From contig NZ_JAPNLM010000015.1 of NCBI RefSeq assembly GCF_026627255.1, positions 1 to 64,000 of the forward strand: a DNA stretch of 64,000 nucleotides, written 5' to 3'. Numbering within the stretch: position 1 is the first letter of the stretch; every line of letters begins with the position of its first letter. The notes beneath the pieces were generated by a model. The model saw nothing but the letters and a program-made list of their open reading frames with translations, was not told the DNA's origin and did no database searches. Origin of the DNA: Streptomyces antarcticus (GTDB lineage: Bacteria; Actinomycetota; Actinomycetes; Streptomycetales; Streptomycetaceae). Below are positions 26,093 through 35,338 of this stretch, in pieces. A program made the translations under genes and the position numbers.

Positions 26093-27112
26093 ATGCGACG
26101 CAGAGCGAGCCTTGTCCTGCTGGCCCTAGCCGTCTTCTGCGCGGCCCTCGCGCCGCTGCTGCGCTGGTACGCGTACCCGCGGCTCGCCAAGATCCCGCCG
26201 AACCAGTACCAGGAGGTGGTCCTGGAGGCGAAGGACGCGACCCTCATCGACTACCTCGACGGCATGAAGCCCAAGAAGGTCGACAAGGTCACCATCGTCC
26301 AGACCCTCAAGGGCGACGTGGAGGCCTCGAAGGAGATCGAGGCGAGCGCGGGCCGGGACGTCGTCGTGTGGGACACCCTTTCCCACGTCATCGGCCCGGA
26401 CGGCAAGATGGTCTCCCAGATACCCGAGCGCTACATCTTCGACGCCCACACCCAGGACCCGGTGCACGCCACCGGCGAGATGGTCGACGGGGACGCCGTC
26501 AAGCGTGAGGGCATCGAGTTCAAGTGGCCCTTCTTCACAGAGCCGCGCGACTACCTGTACTTCGACGCGCAGACCCGCACCTCGTCACCGATCCACTACG
26601 TCGGACCGCGCACCTTCAAGGGCATGGACGTCTACTACTTCGAGCAGACCGTCCCCTGGACCAAGGTCCCCATGCCGAAGAAGATGCCGATCGAGGGCAT
26701 CGACCCGACGACGCTCGAACAGACCACCGGCACCACCCTCTGGTACACCACCAAGGCGATGTTCTGGGTCGACCCGGTGACCGGCGCGCCCGTCAACGCC
26801 GAGCAGCAGATCCAGCAGGAGATGCGCGGCGGGTTCGCGGCGGCGGCCCCCGACGGCAAGATCACCGCATTCGCCGGGCACGTGAAGATGCGCGAGGACT
26901 ACAGCGACCACACCGTCGAGCTCGTCAGGTCGAACCGTACGAAGGTCCTCGCGCTCCACACGTACGCCCCCGCCGGCCTGGCCGCCGGCGGGCTGGTCTT
27001 CCTCGGGCTGGCGCTGTGGCTGGAGGCCCGGAGCAGGCGGCCGCCGGACGCCGGGGACCGCGGGGACCGAGGGGACGGCAGGGGCCGCGGGGACGGCGCG
27101 CTCAGCGCTTGA
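26093..27112 (+). CDS. DUF3068 family membrane protein
   Basis: 339 residues. N-terminal membrane helix (about 5-22), a large extracytoplasmic region rich in Tyr and Trp (LYFDAQTRTSSPIHYVG, MDVYYFEQTVPWTKVP, TLWYTTKAMFWVDPVTG), and a second helix near 300-320 (AGLAAGGLVFLGLALWL), then a Gly/Arg/Asp tail. This is the DUF3068/PorA-like layout of actinobacteria; the function is unknown. AGGAGG is eight bases from ATG 26093. The last 11 bases overlap the end of the convergent hrpB gene. Confidence 0.85.
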   Translation: MRRRASLVLLALAVFCAALAPLLRWYAYPRLAKIPPNQYQEVVLEAKDATLIDYLDGMKPKKVDKVTIVQTLKGDVEASKEIEASAGRDVVVWDTLSHVIGPDGKMVSQIPERYIFDAHTQDPVHATGEMVDGDAVKREGIEFKWPFFTEPRDYLYFDAQTRTSSPIHYVGPRTFKGMDVYYFEQTVPWTKVPMPKKMPIEGIDPTTLEQTTGTTLWYTTKAMFWVDPVTGAPVNAEQQIQQEMRGGFAAAAPDGKITAFAGHVKMREDYSDHTVELVRSNRTKVLALHTYAPAGLAAGGLVFLGLALWLEARSRRPPDAGDRGDRGDGRGRGDGALSA

Positions 27113-29816
27113 GCCGGGCGCTGGTGTACCGGGTGGCCTCGGCGGTCGCCGGGTCCTCCGGCCACGGGTGCTTCGGGTACCGGCCGCGCAGCTCGGCGCG
27201 GACGGCGCGGTAGCCGCCCCGCCAGAAGGAGGCGAGGTCGGCGGTGACGGCCGCGGGCCGCCCGGCGGGGGACAGCAGGTGGACGAGTACGGGCACCCCC
27301 GCCACCCGGGGCGTCTCGGCCAGCCCGAACAGCTCCTGGAGCTTCACGGCGAGCACCGGCTGCTCCCCGGAGTAGTCCACCCTGACGCGGGAGCCGCTGG
27401 GCACTTCGATCCGCTCCGGGGCCAGCTCGTCGAGCCGGGACGCCTCCCCGGTGGCCCACGGCAGCAGCCGGTTCAGCGCCTGCGCGGCGCTGACGCGGCC
27501 CAGGTCCGAACGGCGCCGGGCCCGGGACAGTTCGGGCTCCAGCCAGTCGTCGGACCGGTCCAGCAGGGCGGCGTCGTCCGCTACGTCCGGCCAGCCGCCG
27601 CCGAGGGTGCGGTGCAGGAACCCCAGCCGGGCCCGGAGCGCCTGCGCGTCGGCGGACCAGCGCAGCAGGCCGAGGCCCTCGGCGCGGAGCCCGTCGAGCA
27701 GGGCCGCGCGCACCAGCGCGGGATCGGGGTCCCGCAGGGGCCGTACGGCCAGCTCGACCGCCCCGAGGCGTTCGGCCCGGCGGGCGACGAGGTCACCGTC
27801 CTCCCAGCGGACCTCCTCGGCGTCCGAGTGGAGGTGCCCGGCGGCCAGCCGGGCGGTGTCCTCGTCGATGACGGCGGCCAGCCGGATCCGGGCCGAGGCC
27901 GAGTGCGGAGCCCGGTCGGCGACCGCCACCGCCAGCCAGGGAGCGCTGCGCAGCCCGGACCCGTCGCCCAGCTCGGCGCCGGTTCCGGAGGCCATGAGGA
28001 AGGCCCCCTCTCCCCGCGCCCGCGCCACCCGCTCCGGGAACGCGAGCGCGGCGACGAGCCCCGCGGCGGCGTCGTCGGGAAGCGCCGCCCCGGCCGAGCG
28101 CCCGGCGGCGCCCCGGGCGGCGCGCCCCGCGGCACCCCCGGCGGTGCTGCCGGACCCTGCCGTGTCGCGGGACCCTGCCATGCCGCCGGACCCCGCGGGG
28201 TCGCGGGCGGAGCGCCCCGCCGTGCTGCCGGACCCCGCGGAGTCGCCGGGCGCGGGTCCCGCCGTGTCGCCGGGTCCCGAGGAGTCACGGGGCGCGGGTC
28301 CCGCAGTGTCGCCCGCGGCGCGCTCCAGGCGCCCGGTCTCCGCCCGCCAGCGCGCCGCGTAGGCGTCGCCGCCCCGTCGGGCCGCCCGCCACGCGCCCGC
28401 CAGATCGTCCCCGTACTCCCGCGGCGGTTCCTCGCTCAGCAGCGCCACCACCTCGGCCGCCCGCCGGGACCCGAGGGCCGGGGCGCCGTCGAGCAGGGCC
28501 CGGGCGAGCCGCGGGTGGAGCCCCAGCCGGGCCATCCGCGCGCCGCGCGGCGTCGGCCGTCCGGCGGGGTCCACCGCGCCCACCGCGAGCAGCACCTCGC
28601 GCGCCGCGGCCATCGCCCCGGCAGGGGGCGGGTCCAGCAGCGCCAGCCCCGCCGCGTCCGGGTCGCCCCAGCACGCGGCCTGGAGGGCGAACTGCGCCAG
28701 GTCGGCGATGCGGATCTCGGGCGCCGGGTAAGAGGGGAGGCGGGCGTCCTCCGCCTCGGTCCAGCAGCGGTACACCGCGCCCGGCGCCTCGCGTCCGGCC
28801 CGCCCCGCCCGCTGGCGCCCGGCCGCGCGGGACGCCCGTACGGTCGCCAGCGCCCCCAGCCCCCGCGCGTGGTCCACCCGGGGCTCGCGCGCCAGCCCGG
28901 AGTCCACCACCACCCGTACCCCCGGCACGGTCAGGCTCGACTCCGCGACCGCCGTCGCGAGGATCACCCGGCGGTGCTCCGAAGCCGTCAGCGCCGCGTC
29001 CTGTACGGCCGCCGGGGCCCGGCCGTGCACCTGGAGCACCTCCGCGTCCACCCCGCCCAGCTGCCCGGCGACCCGGGCGATCTCCCCGACGCCGGGCAGG
29101 AAGCACAGCACGTCGCCGGAACGTTCCGCCAGCGCCCGCCGCACCACCGACGCCACGTGCGTCAGCTGCGCCGGGTCCACCCGCATCCCGTGCGGCGGCC
29201 GCACCGGCCGGGCGGGCGGCGCCCAGACCGTCTCCACCGGGTACGCGGTCCCCGCCGCCTCCACCACCGGCGCGCCGCCCAGCACCCGGGACCAGCCCGC
29301 CGCGTCGGTCGTCGCGGAGGCCGCCACGAGGCGCAGCTCCGGCCGCAGGGTCTCCCGTACGTCCAGCAGGAAGGCGGCGACGGTGTCGGCGTCGAGGTGC
29401 CGTTCGTGGCACTCGTCCAGGACCACCACGTCCACGCCCGTCAGCTCCTGGTCCCGCTGGAGCCGCTGGAGCAGGACGCCCGTGGTGACCACCTCGACGA
29501 CGGTCGACGGGCCCGCGACCCGCTCGCCGCGCACGGTGAAGCCCACCGAGGCACCAACCCGCTCGCCCAGCAGCCAGGCCATCCGCCGCGCCGCCGCCCG
29601 GGCGGCGATCCGCCGGGGTTCGGCGACCACCACCCGGTGACGCGGCCCGCCGCCCACCAGGCCGGCGAGGACCAGGGGCACCAGGGTGGTCTTGCCGGTG
29701 CCGGGCGGCGCGCACAGCACGGCGGTGCCGTGGCCGTCGAGCGCGGCCGTGAGCGCCGGCAGGGCCTCCCGTACGGGAAGGGCGTCGAGGTCGCGGGTGC
29801 GGGGGGTCGGGGACAC
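27102..29816 (-). CDS. hrpB: ATP-dependent RNA helicase HrpB
   Basis: 904 residues of the DExH-box HrpB family. Motif I APPGTGKTTLVPL near residue 36, motif II VVLDECHERH, motif III SATTD, then LCFLPGVGEI, VVDSGLAREP and the Arg-rich motif VI ASRAAGRQRAGRAGR, followed by HA2 and the HrpB C-terminal domain (RVDYSGEQPVLAVKLQELFG). GTG 29816 begins two bases after the methyltransferase stop. A low-complexity insert of about 75 residues (repeated GDTAGPAP/GSTAG units, coded around 28100-28310) sits after the HA2 region and accounts for the extra length. The cellular role is unclear; non-essential in most bacteria. Confidence 0.9.
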   Translation of the reverse strand: MSPTPRTRDLDALPVREALPALTAALDGHGTAVLCAPPGTGKTTLVPLVLAGLVGGGPRHRVVVAEPRRIAARAAARRMAWLLGERVGASVGFTVRGERVAGPSTVVEVVTTGVLLQRLQRDQELTGVDVVVLDECHERHLDADTVAAFLLDVRETLRPELRLVAASATTDAAGWSRVLGGAPVVEAAGTAYPVETVWAPPARPVRPPHGMRVDPAQLTHVASVVRRALAERSGDVLCFLPGVGEIARVAGQLGGVDAEVLQVHGRAPAAVQDAALTASEHRRVILATAVAESSLTVPGVRVVVDSGLAREPRVDHARGLGALATVRASRAAGRQRAGRAGREAPGAVYRCWTEAEDARLPSYPAPEIRIADLAQFALQAACWGDPDAAGLALLDPPPAGAMAAAREVLLAVGAVDPAGRPTPRGARMARLGLHPRLARALLDGAPALGSRRAAEVVALLSEEPPREYGDDLAGAWRAARRGGDAYAARWRAETGRLERAAGDTAGPAPRDSSGPGDTAGPAPGDSAGSGSTAGRSARDPAGSGGMAGSRDTAGSGSTAGGAAGRAARGAAGRSAGAALPDDAAAGLVAALAFPERVARARGEGAFLMASGTGAELGDGSGLRSAPWLAVAVADRAPHSASARIRLAAVIDEDTARLAAGHLHSDAEEVRWEDGDLVARRAERLGAVELAVRPLRDPDPALVRAALLDGLRAEGLGLLRWSADAQALRARLGFLHRTLGGGWPDVADDAALLDRSDDWLEPELSRARRRSDLGRVSAAQALNRLLPWATGEASRLDELAPERIEVPSGSRVRVDYSGEQPVLAVKLQELFGLAETPRVAGVPVLVHLLSPAGRPAAVTADLASFWRGGYRAVRAELRGRYPKHPWPEDPATAEATRYTSARLKR

Positions 29817-29818
29817 GG

Positions 29819-30679
29819 TCAGTCGCGCTCGCAGACGAAGATCGCGGTGCCGGGGATCAGGTTGCCGCGCAGCGGGGACCAGCCGCCCCACTCCTGGCTG
29901 TTCCAGGCGGGCCACTCCGGCTCGACCAGGTCGACCAGGCGGAAGCCGCCGGCGACGACGTCGCGCACGCGGTCGCCGACCGTGCGGTGGTGCTCCACGT
30001 AGACGGCGCGGCCCTCCTCGTCCTGCTCGACGTACGGGGTCCGGTCGAAGTAGGACGCGGAGACGGACAGCCCCTCCGGACCCGGCTCGTCGGGGAAGGC
30101 CCAGCGCAGGGGGTGGGTGACGGAGAAGACCCAGCGGCCGCCGGGCCGCAGGACGCGGCGGACCTCGCGCATCACGTTCACCGGATCGGCGACGAAGGGG
30201 ACGGCGCCGTACGCGGAGCAGGCCAGGTCGAAGGAGGCGTCCCGGAAGGGCAGCCGGCCGGCGTCGGCCTCGACGAGCCGGACCGCCGGCACGTCGGAGC
30301 CGCCGATGCGCAGCGCGTGCTGGAGCTGGCGGTGGGAGAGGTCGAGGGCGACCGGACGGGCGCCCCGGGCGGCCAGCCAGCGCGAGCACTGCGCGGCGCC
30401 GGCGCCGATCTCCAGGACGTCCTTGCCCTTGAGGGACTCGGCGGGACCGAGGAGGGCGGCCTCGGCCTCGTCGAGCCCCTCGGGACCCCAGACGAACCGG
30501 TCGTCACCGAGGAACGAGCCGTGCTCGTTCTGGTAGTCGTCCGCGTTGCGGTCCCACCAGCCTCGGGCCGCTCGGCTGCTCTCCGCTTCCCCGGCGTCAC
30601 GCCGCGTGGCCTCGGCGTCGTCCTCGGGGCCCTGATCGGCTCCGCGGGCGTCTTCGTGGGCGTAGTCCTCTTGGTTCAT
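29819..30679 (-). CDS. class I SAM-dependent methyltransferase
   Basis: 286 residues. After a charged N-terminal 40 residues the methyltransferase fold starts with RGWWDRNADDYQNEHG. SAM motif I is VLEIGAGAAQCSRWLA near residue 92, then motif II/III VALDLSHRQLQHA, DAGRLPFRDASFDLACSAYGAVPFV and the post-I block VMREVRRVLRPGGRWVFS. This is the UbiE/methyltransferase-11 type; the substrate cannot be named. The stop lies two bases before the hrpB start, so the two are cotranscribed. It is divergent from rpsA. Confidence 0.88.
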   Translation of the reverse strand: MNQEDYAHEDARGADQGPEDDAEATRRDAGEAESSRAARGWWDRNADDYQNEHGSFLGDDRFVWGPEGLDEAEAALLGPAESLKGKDVLEIGAGAAQCSRWLAARGARPVALDLSHRQLQHALRIGGSDVPAVRLVEADAGRLPFRDASFDLACSAYGAVPFVADPVNVMREVRRVLRPGGRWVFSVTHPLRWAFPDEPGPEGLSVSASYFDRTPYVEQDEEGRAVYVEHHRTVGDRVRDVVAGGFRLVDLVEPEWPAWNSQEWGGWSPLRGNLIPGTAIFVCERD

Positions 30680-30802
30680 GGGGCCCGTCGTCGTAGTCTG
30701 CGAATGTCTGCGGAATCCGGCAGGGACGTCCCATTGGGGCGTCCCCGCCTACGAATTGTGCCGGTAATGCGGCGATCCGCCCGTGGTGTGCGCCTTCGCG
30801 CA
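30680..30802. other. divergent spacer upstream of the rpsA promoter
   Basis: About 120 bases of lower GC between the methyltransferase start and the rpsA -35 box. GGGACG and CGTCCC form a small inverted repeat around 30723-30745. No gene is seen. Confidence 0.4.
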
Positions 30803-30831
30803 TTGACCCTGTCCGGCTGCCCCCGTATGCT
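30803..30831 (+). promoter_or_regulatory. rpsA promoter
   Basis: TTGACC (30803-30808), 17 bases, TATGCT (30826-30831): the best vegetative promoter in the window, with transcription expected near 30838. Confidence 0.75.
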
Positions 30832-30837
30832 ACAAGT

Positions 30838-31030
30838 TGCGCTGCGAGCCTGTGCTCCTCAGACCTAGCAGGCTGCGCTTGTATTTGTTGAGGTCACCTC
30901 GGTTTTCGAGGCCCCTCCGCATCTGCGGAACGGGGGTCTCCTTGGCTGTCCGGCTTCGACAGATGCCGATAAGGGCTCCCGGCGTAGCAGTACCTACGAC
31001 TTTCTGTCCGTAACCGGAGCCCTTTCCCAC
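30838..31030 (+). promoter_or_regulatory. structured rpsA leader without a Shine-Dalgarno
   Basis: About 190 untranslated bases. Helix 1: GCGC (30839-30842) and AGCCTG (30847-30852) pair with CAGGCT and GCGC (30869-30878). Helix 2: GAGGCCCC (30908-30915) and TCCGCA pair with TGCGGA and GGGGTCTC (to 30940). Helix 3: AAGGGCTCC (30971-30979) pairs with GGAGCCCTT (31016-31024), ending six bases before the ATG. The bases just before ATG 31031 (CCCTTTCCCAC) hold no purine-rich ribosome site. This mirrors the logic of S1 autoregulation in E. coli, but the structures are different. Confidence 0.6.
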
Positions 31031-32542
31031 ATGACGAGCAGCACCGAGACCACCGCCACCACTCCGCAGGTTGCGGTCAACGACATCGGCGACGCGGACG
31101 CGTTCCTCGCGGCGATCGACGCGACGATCAAGTACTTCAACGATGGCGACATCGTCGATGGCGTCATCGTCAAGGTTGACCGGGACGAGGTTCTCCTCGA
31201 CATCGGTTACAAGACCGAAGGTGTCATCCCGAGCCGCGAGCTGTCGATCAAGCACGACGTCGACCCGAACGACGTCGTCAAGGTCGGCGACGAGATTGAG
31301 GCCCTGGTTCTCCAGAAGGAGGACAAGGAAGGCCGCCTGATCCTCTCGAAGAAGCGCGCTCAGTACGAGCGTGCCTGGGGCACCATCGAGAAGATCAAGG
31401 AAGAAGACGGCATCGTCACCGGTACCGTCATCGAGGTCGTCAAGGGTGGTCTCATCCTCGACATCGGCCTCCGCGGCTTCCTGCCGGCCTCTCTCGTCGA
31501 GATGCGTCGCGTCCGCGACCTCCAGCCCTACGTGGGCAAGGAGCTCGAGGCGAAGATCATCGAGCTGGACAAGAACCGCAACAACGTGGTCCTGTCCCGC
31601 CGCGCCTGGCTCGAGCAGACCCAGTCCGAGGTTCGCCAGACGTTCCTCACCACCCTGCAGAAGGGTCAGGTCCGCTCCGGCGTCGTTTCCTCGATCGTCA
31701 ACTTCGGTGCCTTCGTGGACCTGGGCGGCGTCGACGGTCTCGTGCACGTCTCCGAGCTGTCCTGGAAGCACATCGACCACCCGTCCGAGGTTGTCGAGGT
31801 CGGCCAGGAAGTCACCGTCGAGGTCCTCGACGTCGACATGGACCGCGAGCGTGTCTCCCTGTCGCTGAAGGCGACGCAGGAAGACCCGTGGCAGCAGTTC
31901 GCCCGGACGCACCAGATCGGTCAGGTCGTCCCGGGTAAGGTCACCAAGCTGGTTCCGTTCGGTGCGTTCGTCCGCGTGGACGAGGGCATCGAGGGTCTGG
32001 TCCACATCTCCGAGCTGGCCGAGCGCCACGTGGAGATCCCGGAGCAGGTCGTCCAGGTCAACGACGAGATCTTCGTCAAGGTCATCGACATCGACCTTGA
32101 GCGTCGCCGGATCTCGCTGTCGCTGAAGCAGGCCAACGAGTCCTTCGGTGCCGACGCGGCGTCGGTCGAGTTCGACCCGACCCTGTACGGCATGGCCGCG
32201 TCGTACGACGACCAGGGGAACTACATCTACCCCGAGGGCTTCGACCCCGAGACCAACGACTGGCTCGAGGGCTTCGACAAGCAGCGCGAGACCTGGGAGA
32301 CCCAGTACGCCGAGGCGCAGCAGCGCTTCGAGCAGCACCAGGCTCAGGTCATCAAGAGCCGCGAGGCCGACGAGGCCGCCGCTGCCGAGGGCGCTGCCGC
32401 TCCGGCCGCGAGTGGCGGCAACGTCTCCGCGGGCATCTCGGGCGGTTCGTACTCCTCGGAGTCGGACGAGACCTCTGGCGCCCTGGCGTCGGACGAGGCC
32501 CTCGCCGCGCTCCGCGAGAAGCTGGCCGGCGGCCAGAGCTGA
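31031..32542 (+). CDS. rpsA: 30S ribosomal protein S1
   Basis: 503 residues with four S1 RNA-binding repeats at about 35-105, 122-190, 208-276 and 293-362 (for example GDIVDGVIVKVDRDEVLLDIGYKTEGVIP, GQVRSGVVSSIVNFGAFVDLGGVDGLVHVSELSW, GQVVPGKVTKLVPFGAFVRVDEGIEGLVHISEL). An acidic and then Ala/Ser-rich tail follows. Four-repeat S1 is normal for actinobacteria. It helps mRNA bind the 30S subunit. Synonymous codons are less extreme than the neighbours, as expected for a highly expressed gene. It has its own promoter, long leader and terminator, so it is monocistronic. Confidence 0.96.
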   Translation: MTSSTETTATTPQVAVNDIGDADAFLAAIDATIKYFNDGDIVDGVIVKVDRDEVLLDIGYKTEGVIPSRELSIKHDVDPNDVVKVGDEIEALVLQKEDKEGRLILSKKRAQYERAWGTIEKIKEEDGIVTGTVIEVVKGGLILDIGLRGFLPASLVEMRRVRDLQPYVGKELEAKIIELDKNRNNVVLSRRAWLEQTQSEVRQTFLTTLQKGQVRSGVVSSIVNFGAFVDLGGVDGLVHVSELSWKHIDHPSEVVEVGQEVTVEVLDVDMDRERVSLSLKATQEDPWQQFARTHQIGQVVPGKVTKLVPFGAFVRVDEGIEGLVHISELAERHVEIPEQVVQVNDEIFVKVIDIDLERRRISLSLKQANESFGADAASVEFDPTLYGMAASYDDQGNYIYPEGFDPETNDWLEGFDKQRETWETQYAEAQQRFEQHQAQVIKSREADEAAAAEGAAAPAASGGNVSAGISGGSYSSESDETSGALASDEALAALREKLAGGQS

Positions 32543-32604
32543 TCGCAGCACGCTTCGCACCCCGGTGTGAGCATGTCGAGCAGAGCTGAACAGAGTTGAA
32601 AGGC

Positions 32605-32634
32605 AAGGCCCGTCCCCTCAGGGGGGCGGGCCTT
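32605..32634 (+). terminator. rpsA terminator
   Basis: AAGGCCCGTCCCC pairs with GGGGGCGGGCCTT (13 bp with one G-U) around TCAG, 62 bases after the stop. Confidence 0.8.
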
Positions 32635-32784
32635 ACCGCTGTCCCGGCCGCGGTGGCCGATCGCCGAGTCGGGGCGGCCGGCGGCCGGATGATCCGTCGC
32701 GTTCTCGTGAAGGGCGTCAACTGGGGAATGGCGGCGCGCGTTTGGACGTTCTTCCAGAGAACGAGGCGAGGAGGAGTGGTGACG

Positions 32785-33723
32785 GTGCTTGATCCACAAG
32801 GTCTGTACGAATGGGATGCCAAGGGCCTGGCGGTGGCCGACCTGGCTCTCACCCAGGACTCGGCCGGGCTGGTCATGCTGTACCACTTCGAGGGGTACAT
32901 CGACGCGGGTGAGGCCGGGGAGCAGATCGTCGAGCGTCTCCTCGACACGCTGCCCCACCAGGTCGTGGCCCGCTTCGACGCCGACCGGCTGGTGGACTAC
33001 CGGGCCCGGCGCCCGCTGCTGACGTTCCAGCGCGACCACTGGACCGAGTTCGAGGAGCCCCAGCTGGAGGTCCGGCTCGTCCAGGACGCCACGGGAGCGC
33101 CCTTCCTGCTGTTCTCCGGCCCCGAGCCGGACGTGGAATGGGAGCGCTTCGCGCTCGCCGTCCGGCAGATCGTCGAGCGCCTCGGCGTCCGCCTCTCGGT
33201 CAACTTCCACGGCATCCCCATGGGCGTCCCGCACACGCGCCCGGTGGGCATCACCCCGCACGGCAACCGGACCGACCTCATGCCGGGGCACCGCAGCCCC
33301 TTCGACGAGGCCCAGGTGCCCGGGAGCGCCGAGTCGCTGGTCGAGTTCCGGCTGGGGCAGGCCGGGCACGACGTGCTGGGCGTCGCCGCGCACGTACCGC
33401 ACTACGTGGCGCGTTCCGCGTACCCGGACGCCGCGCTGACGGTGCTGGAGGCGATCACCGCGGCCACCGGGCTGGTGCTGCCGGCGGTGGCGCACGCGCT
33501 GCGGACCGAGGCGCACCGTACGCAGACCGAGATCGACCGGCAGATCCGGGAGGGCGACGAGGAGCTGGTCGCCCTGGTCCAGGGGTTGGAGCACCAGTTC
33601 GACGCGGCCGCCGGGGCCGAGACCCGGGGCAACATGATCGCCGAGCCCGCAGAGATCCCGTCGGCCGACGAGATCGGGCGGGAGTTCGAGAAGTTCCTGG
33701 CGGAACGCGAGGGTGAGAACTGA
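32785..33723 (+). CDS. PAC2 family protein (proteasome-assembly-chaperone-like)
   Basis: 312 residues covered by a PAC2 domain: [26 protein letters not shown] at the N-terminus, [46 protein letters not shown], and [20 protein letters not shown] 32785 is favoured because GAGGAG lies eight bases upstream and the family starts with LDPQGLYEW; two GTGs just before and the longer open frame are less likely. The family is common in actinobacteria that have a proteasome and is related to eukaryotic assembly chaperones, but the bacterial role is unproven. No proteasome genes are in the window. Confidence 0.88.
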   Translation: MLDPQGLYEWDAKGLAVADLALTQDSAGLVMLYHFEGYIDAGEAGEQIVERLLDTLPHQVVARFDADRLVDYRARRPLLTFQRDHWTEFEEPQLEVRLVQDATGAPFLLFSGPEPDVEWERFALAVRQIVERLGVRLSVNFHGIPMGVPHTRPVGITPHGNRTDLMPGHRSPFDEAQVPGSAESLVEFRLGQAGHDVLGVAAHVPHYVARSAYPDAALTVLEAITAATGLVLPAVAHALRTEAHRTQTEIDRQIREGDEELVALVQGLEHQFDAAAGAETRGNMIAEPAEIPSADEIGREFEKFLAEREGEN

Positions 33724-33828
33724 CGCCGGAACCGACCCCGGCTGGGGAGCCGCTGGGGAGCCGGCGGGGTGACCGCGGAGGTGCAGGGGGCTGTGGTGGC
33801 CACGGGGGCACCCCCTAGGCTGCTGGGC

Positions 33829-34446
33829 ATGCTGAAAGTAGGACTGACGGGCGGAATCGGCGCCGGCAAGAGCGAGGTCTCGCGGCTGCTGGCGGGGTAC
33901 GGGGCGGTCGTCGTGGACGCCGACCGCATCGCGCGGGAGGTGGTCGAGCCCGGAACACCCGGGCTCGCCGCCGTCGTGGCGGCGTTCGGCGAGGCGGTGC
34001 TGACCGCGGAGGGGACGCTCGACCGGCCGCGGCTCGGATCGATCGTCTTCGCCGACCCGGAGAAGCTGCGGACGCTGAACGCGATCGTGCACCCGCTGGT
34101 CGGGGCCCGGTCCGCCGAGCTGGAAGCCGCCGCGGGGGCCGACGCGATCGTCGTGCACGACGTACCGCTGCTCACGGAGAACGGCCTGGCCCCGCTCTAC
34201 GACCTGGTGGTCGTGGTGGACGCCTCCCCGCAGACCCAGCTCACCCGGCTCGTCGCGCTGCGCGCGATGGCGGAGGAGGAGGCGCGGGCCCGGATGGCCG
34301 CGCAGGCCACGCGGGAACAGCGGTTGGCGGTGGCGACGCTCGTCATCGACAACGACGGGCCGCTGGAGGCCCTCGAACCGCAGGTGCGCAAGGTCTGGGA
34401 AGAACTCACGGCGCGGGCGGCGGAGCGGTCCGTCTCCGGAACCTGA
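33829..34446 (+). CDS. coaE: dephospho-CoA kinase
   Basis: 205 residues. P-loop GGIGAGKS at 8-15, [13 protein letters not shown] with the substrate-binding Asp, [24 protein letters not shown] and the lid [15 protein letters not shown]. It phosphorylates dephospho-CoA in the last step of CoA synthesis. ATG 33829 matches homology; a TAGGCT -10-like box ends seven bases before it, so the mRNA may be leaderless. An upstream in-frame start (33769) would add 20 residues without homology. Followed after 69 bases by the TPR gene. Confidence 0.93.
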   Translation: MLKVGLTGGIGAGKSEVSRLLAGYGAVVVDADRIAREVVEPGTPGLAAVVAAFGEAVLTAEGTLDRPRLGSIVFADPEKLRTLNAIVHPLVGARSAELEAAAGADAIVVHDVPLLTENGLAPLYDLVVVVDASPQTQLTRLVALRAMAEEEARARMAAQATREQRLAVATLVIDNDGPLEALEPQVRKVWEELTARAAERSVSGT

Positions 34447-34515
34447 GGCACCTGGGGAAGAGCGCGATCCAAGGGCGGAAGCGTCGAAGGCGCCCGCAGA
34501 GGGAAGGAACAGATC

Positions 34516-34926
34516 GTGTCCGACACCACGCCGCCGTCGTCCTCGTCCTCGTCGTCCTCGTCGTCCGGCGCGGCCAGCCCGGAGACGCACGTCATCGACT
34601 ACCGGGCCGCCGAGCAGCTGCTCGCCGCACGTGACCCGCGCGGCGCGGTCAAGCTGCTCGACTCCGTCATAGCCGCCCACCCGGAGAACACCGCGGCTCG
34701 GCTGCTGCGCGCCCGGGCCTTCTTCGCGTCCGCCCAACTGCGCCCGGCGGAGCTCGAGTTCGAACTGGTCCTGGAGCGGGAACCGGACAACGCCTTCGCC
34801 CACTTCGCGCTGGCCCGTACGTACGAGCGCTCCGGCCGCCCCCAGCAGGCCCGCAAGCACTTCCGGCTCGCGGCGGCCCTCGACCCCCGGCCGGACTACC
34901 TGGCGGCGGCCCGCTTCGAGGACTGA
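34516..34926 (+). CDS. tetratricopeptide-repeat protein
   Basis: 136 residues. A serine run of ten residues coded by TCCTCG-type repeats (34535-34568) precedes about three TPR units (AAEQLLAARDPRGAVKLLDSVIAAHPENTAARLLRARA, AELEFELVLEREPDNAFAHFALARTYE, AKKHFRLAAALDP-like end). GTG 34516 follows AAGGAA. A cytosolic scaffold with no enzyme motif. The position after coaE is typical for Streptomyces and suggests an operon, but no function is established. The Ser tract length is probably variable. Confidence 0.82.
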   Translation: MSDTTPPSSSSSSSSSSGAASPETHVIDYRAAEQLLAARDPRGAVKLLDSVIAAHPENTAARLLRARAFFASAQLRPAELEFELVLEREPDNAFAHFALARTYERSGRPQQARKHFRLAAALDPRPDYLAAARFED

Positions 34927-34988
34927 GCCGCGGTCCGGGCGGGCCGCGGTGCTCGGTGCCTGGTGCCCGGTGCTCGTGCGTACGGGCC

Positions 34989-35258
34989 TCACGGGCCGGG
35001 TGGCGGCTCGTACGGCGGGACGTCCCGTCCGGGCTGGTAGTGCGGCCCCTGGCGGATGTGGCGGACCACCACGGCGAGGTCCACGGCCGCCAGCAGCGCG
35101 ATCACCCCGCAGGCCGCCGCCCACCCGGGGCGGCCTGCCAGCGCGAACAGGGCCGTCCCGGCGGCGGCCCAGGCCAGTCCCCACAGGCTCAGCCAGAACC
35201 TCAGCCGCAGCGGACTGCGGGCGGTCACCGGCTCGTTTCCCGTACGACGCATGCTCAT
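34989..35258 (-). CDS. DUF6343-type small membrane protein
   Basis: 89 residues: basic start MSMRRTGNEPVTARSPLRLR, two membrane helices (FWLSLWGLAWAAAGTALFAL and WAAACGVIALLAAVDLAVVV), then a cytoplasmic tail with QGPHYQPGRDVPPYEPPPG. GAGG seven bases upstream supports ATG 35258. The layout and RTGNEP motif match DUF6343, a small actinobacterial family of unknown function. It ends 80 bases before, and on the same strand as, the secreted-protein gene upstream. Confidence 0.72.
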   Translation of the reverse strand: MSMRRTGNEPVTARSPLRLRFWLSLWGLAWAAAGTALFALAGRPGWAAACGVIALLAAVDLAVVVRHIRQGPHYQPGRDVPPYEPPPGP

Positions 35259-35338
35259 CGCCTCGGTTCCATGGTCCCACCGGGGCGGCCGCGGCGGGGG
35301 GCTCCGGGACCCGGGATCAGGACCCGGGCACCCGGGGA

